Assembly (NCBI RefSeq): GCF_000219625.1
Contig: NC_018216.1
Coordinates: forward strand, 1,488,001-1,552,000
Length of the DNA: 64,000 bases
Direction: 5' to 3'
Source of the DNA: Zymoseptoria tritici IPO323
Taxonomy: Eukaryota > Ascomycota > Dothideomycetes > Mycosphaerellales > Mycosphaerellaceae
Shown: one piece after another, positions 31,365 through 42,519 of the stretch
Numbering within the stretch: the first letter of the stretch is position 1
Layout: each line of letters starts with the position of its first letter
Program-made: the position numbers and the translations under genes
The notes under the pieces: model-generated
Told to the model about the DNA's origin: nothing
Seen by the model: the letters and a program-made list of their open reading frames with translations, nothing else
Database searches by the model: none

Positions 31365-34300
31365 AGTATTGGACAGTACATCGTGTTTCGTAGGCTCATG
31401 AAGCACACAAGAGCAGATCAACGTTGCGCTACTCTTCACCTCTCGAACGCATCTTAGTGCCATGTCTGAAATCATGTGGCAATCGCACAACAATCACTGC
31501 CTGCGGCGATGAATGCTGCGACAGTCCTCATAGAGATGCCGACACACACACGGCATCCCTGAGAGTGCCTCTTAGTTCTGTCCGACTCCGCTGCTTGCCA
31601 TGGGATCGCATCACGCTGGTCCAGGACTGCGCATCAGTGCAGCTGCTGCGTCACGGTATTCTGCAAGTCGGACTGCATTCGACGATTGGCGAGGTTTGTG
31701 CCGAAGACTGTGCCGAAATGTACGAATATTTGATTGCTCATGCAGAAATATTGCAAGTGCTGCAATGCTGGTTCTCTCGTGACACTTCCGATCGTTGGAC
31801 TGGTACTTTCGTGATTCCACGAGGCACAGCAGTACCGACTGCAAGGAAGTGTACCAGAAACACGCACGCCAGATTCGGTCTGCTGCGTCTTCGCTTTTCG
31901 TCTCCTATGTGACCTTGGCTAGACCTTTCTCAATCCAAACTTCGTGTACGACCTATATGTCTTCCCACGTTCGCATCGCGAGGGTGGTGCATCGGATAAG
32001 AGCTCATCGGCGCACTGAATGCATCGATCGCCTGTGCGTGCTTTCCGGGGGTGAAAGGCGAAGTCCGAAGAGCAGAAGCGAAGTTATGCATTGCTGCATC
32101 ACTGTGCCGAGCTTGAGCATGCGAACGTGATGGGTCCCTCTAAGGCTCCCAATAACGGCTTCGTGGGTATCGAAGTAGGCTTCAATAATCTTCCGAATGC
32201 AGGAAAGCATCCGCCTCTTCTCTGCTCGATGATGCAAGTCCGAGCAATCAATACGGGCACGCGAACCACGCTCGTCAGCGTGCACATACATAGCTATGCA
32301 GCTCTCCACACGCCGGCACTATCGTCTATCCTCTCGCTTTGATTGGATGTCCCGAGATGTCAGAAGATAGCTCCGACCTCCAGGCCTGCTGCAAGTCAGA
32401 CGGAGAAGTGGATAAGGTACTGTGTCTCGGGGAGTTGAAGATTTTTGCGATTATGGAACAAACGGGAAACGGTAGGTCGTCGCTCGAGGTTTGGACAATC
32501 AGGTTGTCGTGAGCCCGTGAAAGTTGCCATGCGAGAGACCTTCGCTAAGATAAAGACAAGTTCGAGGCTCGCGGCTCAAGCGAAAAGCACGTGCGAGCAA
32601 GAAGGCAGCCTTTGCGTCCTGATCCGCGAGAATACGGCCGTAGATCCTGCGAGTCAGATGAGACAGATATTGCTACGATCTTGACAGTCGCCTCAAGCGC
32701 CGACTTAATCTGGATCACATCGCCCTTGTTCATCCCCATGTTGAGTGCTCCACCGCCATGCATCGCGACCAAGCAGCTGTAGGTCCATCGCGCACCAGGC
32801 CATGATGATCAAGGCCCCATCCGTAGCGCATGTGACGAAAGAAGAGTCTGAAATGGTGACATTGTTGAAAGCATGTACTCGATGAAGTACACCGGTGAGA
32901 AGGCCGTTGCGGTCCATGCTGCGAGTGCCACGTCGTGGACACGCGAGAGTGTGCCACGAGGCACCGTGCTCGACCAGAATATCGAGCACCCAGCGCTACA
33001 GCAAGCCACGACTCCACGAGGCTGGTCTCCGCACAAAGATCTCGAATACGAGATGGTTGCTGCTTCATTTACCTCCCTATCTCTGGTTCCGGCGCGAAGT
33101 CTGGGCGAGGCAGACGATCGTGCATAATTCGTGACCACCGATGTTCAAGCATTCGACGCTGGAAGAAGTCCGGGAGGTCATGGATTGGTTGTGATTGTGG
33201 AGACAGTGACTGCGTGCGGCACGCGCATCGCGTGAGATTCTGGGCGAACACCATCATCGAAGCGAAATTCGGTAGTGTACGACATGCGGAGCATCGTCCA
33301 GGGGCCGTGCCTGTTGAGTGGGATAAGGTAGGGTAAAGCGGTCGCTTACTGTCCTGCTACAATGCCAATTGGTGAGCGAGGCCATCGTCAAGGCAACAGC
33401 AAGTCATGGGAGTAGAGTCGAAAGACTAGCCATGAGGTCACCTGCTTGCGTGGCCTTTTCTTGAAGGCGTCAGGTCTGATTGTTCGCGTGGTGCCACTCG
33501 CGGCGCGCGCACACGCAAACATCCCGGCCAGGCAAACAGAAGCCGGAGAATGCCCACGATCCACTTTCTTTTCAGTCAGCCCTTGTTCCCTGTTTGATAG
33601 AAAACCCTAACCTTCCGACGCCATGGGATAAAAGTGGGAGTACTTCATTGCTCCGCTTCCATGCGGTGGACACGCTTACCCGGAATCTCTGTCCGCCTTA
33701 GTCCTCCTTTGACGGGCGGACCAACCAATGTCTGACTCGAGCAGAAGCCTGCTTTTCGCGGAACGCGTTTGAGCTTTGCGGGACAGTACCGGCTTTCTCG
33801 TGGCTCATGTTTTCACCGCGGCACAAGCGGTAGAGACCACTGTGGAAGTCAACCCGCGGACACATTCTTCTCCCCTACGCGAATCAATATGTCTCAACCA
33901 TTATCATTGTGTTGTCTTGCATCCGCCTGCGTGCTCAATTGGGCAAAGTCTTGTCGCATGGGCGATGGCCTTCTCAGCGAGAAGGCACATTCTTGCACAG
34001 CTTCCACTTGCCAAATCGAGGCTCGGGTCCTTCTCGCTCGATTGGCGGCTTGAAGTCCATATCGAAGGCTTACTTGCGTCTTGATCGTGATGACAAGGAT
34101 CCAGGTTCATATGTATGCGGAGTGATGGCTGCAGTCCCTGCTCCGCAACCCGGGAACGTCATCACCTTCGCGATACACAAGTCGGGATAGATGTCCCGAG
34201 ACGAACTCTCCGACTCCTCACAACATGCTCATTGCCTCCCGCCAATGGACGAGAGTGTCCAGGGTCAGTATTCAATATTGCATAAAGATGGGCTGGCTTT

Positions 34301-35281
34301 GACTTTGGCTAGTCAAAGTCTATCACACGGGGCCGGGCGCCTCGGAAAGTCCAGCCGGCCTTTCACTTTTGCACGCGTGTCAAATCTTCAACCTTTACTT
34401 CGACATCACCTTGCCTTTGGTACGAGAATCTCGCATGATCGTGTGCTGACATGGTCGAAAGCGCTGGACATGATTACGCAACAATGCGACAGACGGCGAT
34501 TCCGACTCCAGACAGTCGGCAGAACATGTGCACGCCAGTTACACGACACACCCTGGCTCGTTCGCTACCGGCTCTTCGTCTACGGTGACCGGGGAGTGCA
34601 CAGGGAGTGACCTTAGCGGCTGAAGGTGATCGAACGAGTGCTCCCAGCATTATTGTGGGTGCCTGACACAACGAAGGGGGAAGCAAGAAGAGTGGCAGAG
34701 TGCACTGGCGCTGTGTTCAAGTGGCCCTCGATGAGTTGACCATTTCCCGACCGCTCTTTGCTACCATGGCGCAGCTTGTTCTCCCAGCGTGCACTGCATG
34801 TAGCGACTCATCATGCATCTCCACCATCTCGTCCACCTGCATCCTTGCCCTTTAGTTAGCTCGGCTTTGCGCCGGAAGGAGCGATCCGTACATGTGCTGT
34901 CCTCCATTCTCCGACATTCATCCCTACGCCCGCTGGGCGGATTTCGTCTGGTCTTGTTTCTGTAGGAACACCAAGAGGCATGCATCCGCGCCGCACGCCA
35001 CTAGTCCAGACACACATACATGTACCCCGAGGCCGGGTTTCGGGACGACCGACTACCACTGCCTCCTTCAGTACCACTTCCACCGCCGCCTGTTTCGTTG
35101 TACACAACGAGGCCGATTGTGTTTTTCTTTCACCGACTCCGTTGCTTTGCCGTCCTTCTCGTTCATCTGAACGTGCATCCTCTCCTGACTCTGAGTTTGC
35201 ACACTTCCTCGCCGACTGTATCGGACCACTGGACTTCCTCAATGCCGTGGTGCCGACATCACTACCTCTAACAAAGATTCC
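31365..35281. other. 3.9 kb gene desert upstream of the velvet-family gene
   Basis: No supported coding region. Around 32.5-33.1 kb the minus strand has short pieces in several frames that look like decayed coding sequence (one starts MLDILVEHGASWH, ankyrin-like), but frames change every ~100 bases. From about 34.8 kb onward the sequence probably contains the long 5' leader and promoter of the velvet gene; such leaders are common for fungal developmental regulators. Confidence 0.45.
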
Positions 35282-36685
35282 ATGTCGCCATCCACCCGGC
35301 CGTCGCCCATACAGCCGCCCTTTGAGACGACACCTACAATGGCTATGGCTCAAGCTCAATCTCAGCGACGGTTCGGCGGGCATCATTTACAGGGCGTGCA
35401 GTTGCCTCCAATTCACCTTCGAGGAGGACATCAAAGCAACTACGGCAGCGGTGGCTCTTCAACTCAACATGTGAAACTACCGCCTATCCAGATGCCGTCG
35501 CCTTCTCCGCCTCGAACGAATCCTCCTCGAGCAATCTCCGTGGCCCAGCTGCTCTCGCAGCCATCATCACCACCGCGTTCACGGCCGACGTTGCCAGCGT
35601 ATCCACGATCGTATCACCCATCACCAACCAGTTCTTTCGCCAGCTCGCCCGTCGAGCCTCGATCTCAACTGCCACCTTTTCCATCGCATCGACTCGATCA
35701 TGCGCCAGCACCGTTCCGACAGCCAGCGTCTCTGTACCAGCTCGAAAACTCCGTGCAGCCGCCACAGCATCAGCATCAGCATCACCACTTCCCGCGATCG
35801 CATCCACCTTCGCTACCATCTCATCCTGCTGAGCAGGTTCCAGTCAAGACTCAGCCATACAGTCCCGCCCTGAGCGGCTATTCTTCTCCTACTAGCTATC
35901 GTAGCCACTCTGACGCTTCACCGCGATCGTCTCTGCCGCCAATTCAAGCCCGCCCACCTCCCAACTTCAACTACAGTCTCACCATCCGGCAACAGCCCGT
36001 AGCCGCTCGCGCTTGCGGCTACGGCGAGCGCGATCGCAGAGTCATCGACCCTCCACCGATCCTCGAAATGAAGATCACGGATCCAGTGACCGGCTACCCA
36101 GAACTAGACTCGGACGCAACATTTGCTCTGTACTGTAACCTCCTCAGCCCAGACTCCGAGGAAGATGAGACCGAGCTCCCATCGTCTCATCCTGATCTTC
36201 CACCCACCCGTCGCTTGATGGGACAGACCGTCGCGTCCGCCTACCAAGCCAAAGACGAGCACGGCGTCGCCGGTACCTTTTTCGTGTTCCCGGATCTGTC
36301 CTGTCGATCTCCAGGTCGCTTCAGACTGCGCTTCAAAATGCTGAGGATGGATCCGATGCAACCGACACTCCCTTTGAAGACTATCGCAACTGCGGTTACG
36401 GATGTGTTTAGTGTGTATACTGCCAAGGACTTCCCGGGCATGAGGGCCAGCAGTGGACTGTTGAAGGCGCTGCGGAGACAAGGACTCTGCGTCGGGGTGA
36501 AGAAGGGAAGTGAGGCGCGGAAGGGCAAGGGAAAAGCGAGAGCCAAGAAGGGCGGAGGAGGGAGTGACAATAGTGAGGACGATGGTGGAGAAGACAGTGA
36601 GGGAAGTGATGGGCTCAGCGACAATGGAAGCCAAGAAGCCGTGGAAAGAAAGAAGAAGGGAAAGAGGAGGAAGACCCGAGATTGA
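35282..36685 (+). CDS. velC: Velvet-family developmental regulator, VelC-like
   Basis: Fungus-specific transcription factor with an NF-kB-like velvet fold, linked to sexual development and secondary metabolism. Single exon, 467 residues. The first ~230 residues are Pro/Ser/Gln/His-rich and disordered. The velvet domain starts at YSLTIRQQPVAARACGYGER with DRRVIDPPPILEM, then RRLMGQTVAS, GTFFVFPDLSCRSPGRFRLR, and VFSVYTAKDFPGMRASSGLL to QGLCVGVKKG. The FPDLSCRSPGRFRLRF and RRLMG blocks fit VelC better than VosA, VelB or VeA, judged from memory of the families. A short insertion lies between the two halves of the domain. The tail is Lys/Arg and acidic Ser-rich (KGKGKARAKKGGGG), likely nuclear. 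Confidence 0.85.
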   Translation: MSPSTRPSPIQPPFETTPTMAMAQAQSQRRFGGHHLQGVQLPPIHLRGGHQSNYGSGGSSTQHVKLPPIQMPSPSPPRTNPPRAISVAQLLSQPSSPPRSRPTLPAYPRSYHPSPTSSFASSPVEPRSQLPPFPSHRLDHAPAPFRQPASLYQLENSVQPPQHQHQHHHFPRSHPPSLPSHPAEQVPVKTQPYSPALSGYSSPTSYRSHSDASPRSSLPPIQARPPPNFNYSLTIRQQPVAARACGYGERDRRVIDPPPILEMKITDPVTGYPELDSDATFALYCNLLSPDSEEDETELPSSHPDLPPTRRLMGQTVASAYQAKDEHGVAGTFFVFPDLSCRSPGRFRLRFKMLRMDPMQPTLPLKTIATAVTDVFSVYTAKDFPGMRASSGLLKALRRQGLCVGVKKGSEARKGKGKARAKKGGGGSDNSEDDGGEDSEGSDGLSDNGSQEAVERKKKGKRRKTRD

Positions 36686-37230
36686 TTGCCCGATCGGAGC
36701 ATGGTCGATTGTGAATCACTGCGAGAAATCGAGACGAGGATAGACTGGGCGTGTCATGATGGGATGAAGGAAGACGAGAAGGATACTCTGTATCATATTC
36801 CTGCCATATATCAACCTCTGCGTATGTACGTATCCATCATCTTTCGAGGCCAGCTAAGTCAGAGTGAAAGTACAGTGCCGACTTCTGTGGGCTTTCATGT
36901 CGATACTGGATACCAGTATGTAGATGAGATGTGCTTCATTCCAGTCTCATGAAGGAGACATCTTGACAATGAATATGAGGTCGTCCTCGTCAGGTCGTTC
37001 CTGCCTTAGGCCACAGAAAGCCCCACTACGACTCGATGGGACGCGCCCGAAACTTTAAAATTTACGCGGTCCGAACGTGTTTCTAGCCAAATTCTGCCCG
37101 CGACGATCCTTTCTTCTCTTTCCCCTCGACACATTCGAGTGAGGCCACCACAAGGTGCAATCTGACCCAGGAAACAGTAGCGCATGATTGGCATTGCAGG
37201 ATTGGAGTGTTGTCGGAAGATCTCGCCAAC
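36686..37230. other. Intergenic, promoter of CTP synthase
   Basis: Plus-strand gap between the velvet gene and CTP synthase. No gene recognised. Confidence 0.5.
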
Positions 37231-39151
37231 ATGAAGTATGTTCTGGTATCTGGAGGTCAGTCATATTCCGAGGACTCGAGCTGGAGTTGAAGATCGAGTA
37301 TTGACAATGCCTCTCAGGTGTGATCAGCGGCGTCGGGAAGGGCATCATTGGTATGTCTGCTCCTCACTCGTCTGCGCATGAGAACCACATTGACCGAGTC
37401 TCTCCAACCTTGCAGCCTCATCCGCAGGCCTGCTCCTCAAAACCATGGGCCTCAAGGTCTCTAGCATCAAGATCGATCCTTACATCAACGTCGACGCTGG
37501 TCTGATGAACCCACGCGAACACGGTGAAGTCTACGTTCTCGACGACGGCGGCGAAGTGGACCTCGATTTGGGCAATTACGAGCGCTATCTCAACATCACC
37601 CTGACTCGACAGAACAACATCACGCTGGGCAAGATTTACGAGAGGGTCATTTGGAAAGAGAGGAACGGAAAGTATTTGGGTAAAACAGTGCAAGTGGTGC
37701 CGCACGTCACAGGAGAGATTGAGGATTGGATTGAGAGGGTTGCAAAGGTGCCGGTGGACGACACTGGTGAGGAGCCGGATGTGTGCATTGTGGAGTTGGG
37801 AGGCACCGTTGGAGATATCGAGAGCATGGCATTCGTCGAGGCATTGGCAGAATTGAGGAGAAAATGCGGCAGGGACAACTTCATGCAAATCCACGTTTCG
37901 TACGTGCCGGTGGTGCATGGCGAGCAAAAGACGAAACCAACACAGATGGCCATCAAAGCCGTGCGCTCGGCTGGTCTGATCCCAGATCTCATCGCATGCC
38001 GATGCGAGAAACCTCTCGAAGCCGGCGCCATCGACAAGATCGCCCGTTTCTGTCAAGTCACGACAGCAGAAGTCCTGGCCGTCCGCGACATGCCTTCGAC
38101 GTACCAAGTTCCGATCCTCCTCCACGAGCAAAATCTCGTCTCCCTCATGACCTCCACACTCCGACTGGACGACCTCCCTCGCAGCCCTGCTCTCCAGAAG
38201 AAGGGAATCCGGATTTGGGAGACCTGGAAGCAACTCACCCTCGGTCTCGAACACATCCGCGACGAACTCGAAATCGTGCTTGTGGGCAAATACCTCGATC
38301 AACCGGATGCTTACTGTTCTGTCATCAAATCACTCGAACACTCGGCCATGTTCTGTCGGAAGAAGCTCAAGGTGCTGAACGTGGACGCTGAAGCGCTGGA
38401 GAAGCACACGTCAAAATCCGATCCGGCTGCCTTCCACAAAGCATGGCACCAAGTTTGCACCGCTGCGGGCATCCTCATCCCCGGAGGTTTTGGCGGAAGA
38501 GGCACGGAAGGCATGGTTGCTGCAGCGAACTGGGCCCGTGAGAACAAGACGCCCTACCTCGGCGTCTGTCTAGGAATGCAGATCGCAGTCATCGAATACG
38601 CCCGCAATGTCTGCAACATTCCCTTGCCTGTCGCCACTTCGTACGAATTCGATGGCGCGGACAAGGACCGCATCATCATCGACATGCCAGAGCACAATCC
38701 TGGTGAGATGGGCGCCACGATGCGATTGGGTATCAAACCAACATTCTGGCAACCCGGCTCAGAAACTTCAAAACTCCGCGCGCTCTACGGTCACGGAGAA
38801 TCGATCTCCGAACGCCATCGTCACCGGTACGAAGTCAACCCGGACTACATTCCGCAACTCGAGGAAGCCGGTCTTGCGTTCATCGGCAAGGACTCAACCG
38901 GCGTGAGGATGGAAGTCATCGAACTGAAGGACCATCCGTGGTTCGTCGGCGTGCAATACCACCCCGAGTACCTTTCAAGAGTGCTGGAGCCAAGTAAGCC
39001 GTATCTGGGTTTCATTGCGGCGAGCGCGGGCATGCTCGACGAGGTGTTGGAGAGGAGTCGGGACAAGAGTGGGAGGAGTAGTCCGAATGGAGATCTTTAT
39101 GACGATGCGCGGAGGGTCAATGGTGGCGCTAAGGAGAAGGTGGTGATTTAG
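37231..39151 (+). CDS. URA7: CTP synthase
   Basis: Makes CTP from UTP, ATP and glutamine, the last step of de novo pyrimidine nucleotide synthesis; forms cytoplasmic filaments in many eukaryotes. Exons 37231..37255, 37318..37350 and 37416..39151, introns of 62 and 65 nt; 597 residues. The joins give MKYVLVSGGVISGVGKGIIA, then SSAGLLLKTMGLKVSSIKID, the canonical N-terminus with the ATP-binding loop. Synthetase block: GEVYVLDDGGEVDLDLGNYE; glutaminase domain: TPYLGVCLGMQ with the nucleophilic Cys, and VQYHPEYLSR with the catalytic His/Glu pair. The first donor (gtcagt) is slightly unusual. The last ~35 codons exist a second time, decayed, at 43.8 kb (separate entry). Confidence 0.96.
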
Positions 39152-39498
39152 AAAGGCTTGTTGCACAGAAAACAGTGTGGACTTTGGAGTCAGGCGTAGG
39201 TGGTGAGTACAAATTGGTTGAAGCATTGGCGGAGTTTTGGAGGAGCGCAAGGACCGTTCGGGAGCCAAAGGGAGGATCATGGATGCTTGCTCTAGCGTTC
39301 ACATGGAGAAAGCGGCAGATTATTGAAGACCCTGATGCTAATGGACAAACATGTCAATCGACGAGTGGCAAACTACATTGTCCAGCGCAGCCCAATGAAC
39401 AATAGTAAGATACCGACTGTGACAGTATTCAAGGTATCCATAGCGAGAAGTGCTGCGTTCTGCGCATGATTAATCGTCCGCTGCTCGAGAACCGACGC
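39152..39498. other. Intergenic, convergent 3' ends of CTP synthase and the DUF7580-type gene
   Basis: Contains the 3' UTR of CTP synthase. The short string gtcaggcg(t/c)agg, near 39189-39201, recurs at about 43941-43952 behind the decayed CTP synthase fragment, so the duplicated segment may extend into this UTR. Confidence 0.5.
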
Positions 39499-41204
39499 TC
39501 AGAGTATTGCAGCGGTTCGGGTCACTCGATCTGTCAGATCTCCGAACTCTGCATCAAATGCAGAAGGCATATGTCCAAGGCGCCAGCAGTCGCTTACAGC
39601 TCTCGCGTAGGCAATGGGCAAATCATGCGCCTCGGTCTCCATGAGCTCGTTCAAGAGGTTCGCCAAGCCGGTTGTAGAGATGTGTGTTGGATCTCGCAGG
39701 CCGCTGCACGGCTTATTGGTGTACAATTCGATGAGGAAAATGCCGAGCATAAACAGAGCTGCGCCCTGCATGGCGGGTGCGGGAGTTCTGTCCAGCATGT
39801 CAGCACAGTAGGGCATGACAATCACGGGAGCTTACTGCAAAGCCGTTGAGACCTGGTCAAGGCCAGTTCGAAGGCATAGCAAAGGAGCTTTCAACGGGAG
39901 CGTCCCGGGGTCCGTGTCGTTGAACTTGATATCGTCCGCGGCCCAAGCTGTGGTCATGAAAGGTGTTCCATACAATAGCTGCACCCACGAGGTGAATATG
40001 GCAGCGGTCTGTAGTCGGCTTGCCCTGGGCACAGTCTTTCCGAGCATACCACGCGCGGAGATGAGATTTAGTCGATTGTGGTGCGTAGAAAGCCCAGAGC
40101 CTGGCTGGGGGATGTAGTTTCCTGTCAGACAAGGCTGACCTCTGAGATCCAGATGTAGCTCAATACATTGTTGTGGTTGGACCAATGTCTGGATTAGTTT
40201 CCAAATATCTTCAATGTCGGCAGGAGTTCCGCCGTGCTGGGGGCTCAGATCATGGACTGCCTCTGTGTCTGATACGTGGAAATTGGCCTGCTTCCAAGAA
40301 CTCTGATCGTGGAAAGCGAGGAGGTATCTTCGTGCAATGTGAGCGCCAGAACGCTGACTGGTTCACGCATAAGAACACTGACCTTGCTGCCTGCGGCATA
40401 TGTTCTCTCGCCACAGTCCCGGAATCCAGTAGAATCGCGAATTCGACTGATCTCGTGTGACGAGCGGAGGCGGTGGCTCGCTCGATTTCATGAGCGAGAG
40501 CTTTCAGGTGATGTCTTTGGCGTTGCACTTGGTCAGATGCATCCTGCACTCTCTCGTTATGTTTGAGGTTCTGCCAGATTTGGTTGTTCTTCAATCGATT
40601 GCTCAGTGAGTCGATATCTGTCGCGAGTGATGTGAATGCAGATTTGATAGCCTTGTGTTTGAAAGTGAAGCGAAACCGTGTCTGGACTCGAGATGAACCA
40701 CTACTTGGTGAGCGGTGCTGCTTTACGATGATATCAAGCTGCTCATTCGACATCTGTCCCATCACGTGTCAGCTCAGGACGATATTGCGCGATGAGATTA
40801 GCCGTCCTGCATACCTCGTCACGACTAGGCCAGAGCCCTAAAATAATCACGACGGCTTTGATGTCATTGCAGATACCTTGCATGCCAGCTTGGAACAGTT
40901 GGTAGTTTTCTCCGTGCTTGGATCGGAGTTTGCTGGCCAAATGAATATGTGTTGGCGTACTCCAGTCCTCTGTGAGCAGGGTTCGGAAATCGCGCTCAAT
41001 CTTTTCGATAGGCATGCAACCGTGGAGCATCGTCTTGATGATGACTTCGAGGTTGTCGCGATGGCCTCTCAGAGCACATACGTATCGAGATATGGCGATA
41101 TGAGCATGCCAAAATGTCTTCACTCGCGGCTCTACGGCTTCCCAGCCTTCGAGGACAAGCAAGCATACTGGAATAGCGCCGAGTACCACTCCAGCAACTT
41201 CCAT
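39499..41204 (-). CDS. DUF7580-type protein: helical N-terminal domain and pseudokinase-like C-terminus
   Basis: Four exons on the minus strand: 41204..40815, 40753..40383, 40327..39836, 39787..39499; introns of 61, 55 and 48 nt with gtatgc, gtcagt and gtaagc donors; 513 residues. It opens MEVAGVVLGAIPVCLLVLEG, the usual start of fungal HeLo-like/DUF7580 proteins, and the first 230 residues are helical. The last part has ASRLQTAAIFTSWVQLLYGT with PFMTTAW, DDIKFND, and AALFMLGIFLIELYTNKPC, which recalls helix F and nearby segments of protein kinases but lacks the catalytic Asp motifs. By analogy with fungal cell-death proteins and MLKL-like architectures this could be an incompatibility or immune-type protein; that is inference. 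It is divergent from the next gene, with 201 bp between starts. Confidence 0.8.
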
Positions 41205-41405
41205 AATGGCAGTGTAGCTCCATTTGAAGCTCGACCCGTCTCCGGCGGTGACTATGTGTCTAAGGTAGTGATGTAGCGGAAGGAGGGGCCGAGGAGGTTC
41301 CAGTTAGTCCAAGCATGCTTAGGTAATGCAGCGAACAAGGATGCCTCAAAGTGTCACATTCCCCACCCTCCTGAATATTATTACTGCTCACGCAAACCAC
41401 AAGAC

Positions 41406-42344
41406 ATGGACAGCCATGCGTCCTTTGGGACCGCTTCCATGCATCCAGATTACCAGCCAACGATTGACTGCGTAAATCGTTGTGTGACTTCGCTCGAACA
41501 GGCTCTGGCCAACTCAAATGCGAACAAATGGTACGGAACTTCGATACATGCTTGGGACGAAGAACGTACACGACTCTTGCTATGGCGAACAGATCTACAG
41601 ACAGTGATCCTTGAGTTAAGTCGCTCACAGCCTTCACAAGCTCGAGCGATAGCACGTTCTAGCGTGTGTGAAAATCTTGCAGACCTTGAGAACGAGTTGA
41701 TCGAGGGTGAGTCGCCGCTCAGTTCTCAGCCCACTGAGATCAACGCTTACCCAGGTCCAGTCAGCGCAGTCGTAGGAGATCTGAGATTGCCTTTGGAGCA
41801 GTCGGAGCAATTGGAGGTTCGAGCCTCCCCATCATGGCCCGATGCCGTCGAAGAAAGCTCAGACGATTTTCATGAGCTAGAAGAGCGCCTAGACGTGGTG
41901 CGTGCTACAATCGATGGCCTATTCCGCACTTTAAAGTCGCAGTACAGCTACGCTTTAAGACTGCAGCAAGTCTCGAGAGATGTGTCGCCAGTGTCGAGAC
42001 ACGAGGTTCCAGAAGAAGCGTTGGCTCGTGCTACTCAGACAGATCGTGACCTCTACACGTCGTACATCGGTCTCGTACCCTCGTCAGACCAGTACGGCTC
42101 AGTGAGCCAGGGCTACACCGCCGTCGACGGACCACGCTTCACCCAACAGTGCCCTGCGTCAGCTGCAAACCCGTCTCGTGCCGGCTCGGGTGGCGCGCCG
42201 CCTGTCTACTACGGCAATGTCACCTCTTGGCCTCAGGGCAGTCAGCTGGATGATGTACCTCCCCGATCAGATGTACATCGCACTTCATCCCTCGGCCGAC
42301 GGAGAAATCTTCAACCGAACGGGATTGATCGCTCGGCGGCATAG
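41406..42344 (+). CDS. Fungal incompatibility-type N-terminal region (probably 5' part of the DUF6590 gene)
   Basis: 312-codon frame. Residues 15-95 (DYQPTIDCVNRCVTSLEQAL, HAWDEERTRLLLWRTDLQ, then SSVCENLADLENELIEG) follow a helical pattern found at the N-terminus of many fungal STAND/NLR-like and incompatibility proteins. A second coiled region follows (FHELEERLDVVRATIDGLFR). The end is low-complexity (DVPPRSDVHRTSSLGRRRN) and closes at TAG 42342-42344. The downstream DUF6590 frame is +1 relative to this one and is open from 42382, so the two are most likely one gene joined by an intron I could not fix: the only donors between 42250 and the stop (gtacct 42255, gtacat 42273) need phase-0 acceptors, which occur at 42481 or 42499. 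Confidence 0.65.
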   Translation: MDSHASFGTASMHPDYQPTIDCVNRCVTSLEQALANSNANKWYGTSIHAWDEERTRLLLWRTDLQTVILELSRSQPSQARAIARSSVCENLADLENELIEGESPLSSQPTEINAYPGPVSAVVGDLRLPLEQSEQLEVRASPSWPDAVEESSDDFHELEERLDVVRATIDGLFRTLKSQYSYALRLQQVSRDVSPVSRHEVPEEALARATQTDRDLYTSYIGLVPSSDQYGSVSQGYTAVDGPRFTQQCPASAANPSRAGSGGAPPVYYGNVTSWPQGSQLDDVPPRSDVHRTSSLGRRRNLQPNGIDRSAA

Positions 42345-42519
42345 CAGTGCAACATCACTTCTCATTCCACCTTCCAAGTAAGGCGACCAATGGTCGATCA
42401 CGTCGATCAATCCTCCAAGCGCCGCAGATGCAGGGCCCCTGAGAGATCCGACACAACCGTCTCCTCGGCTGTCTACAGAGACATCGAAATCCGGACAGGA
42501 CAACAACAAGTCACATTCA

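Noticed and set aside
34191..34610. 139-codon plus-strand frame upstream of the velvet gene
   Set aside because: No motif, and it lies in a region where similar frames occur on both strands; more likely leader or promoter sequence.
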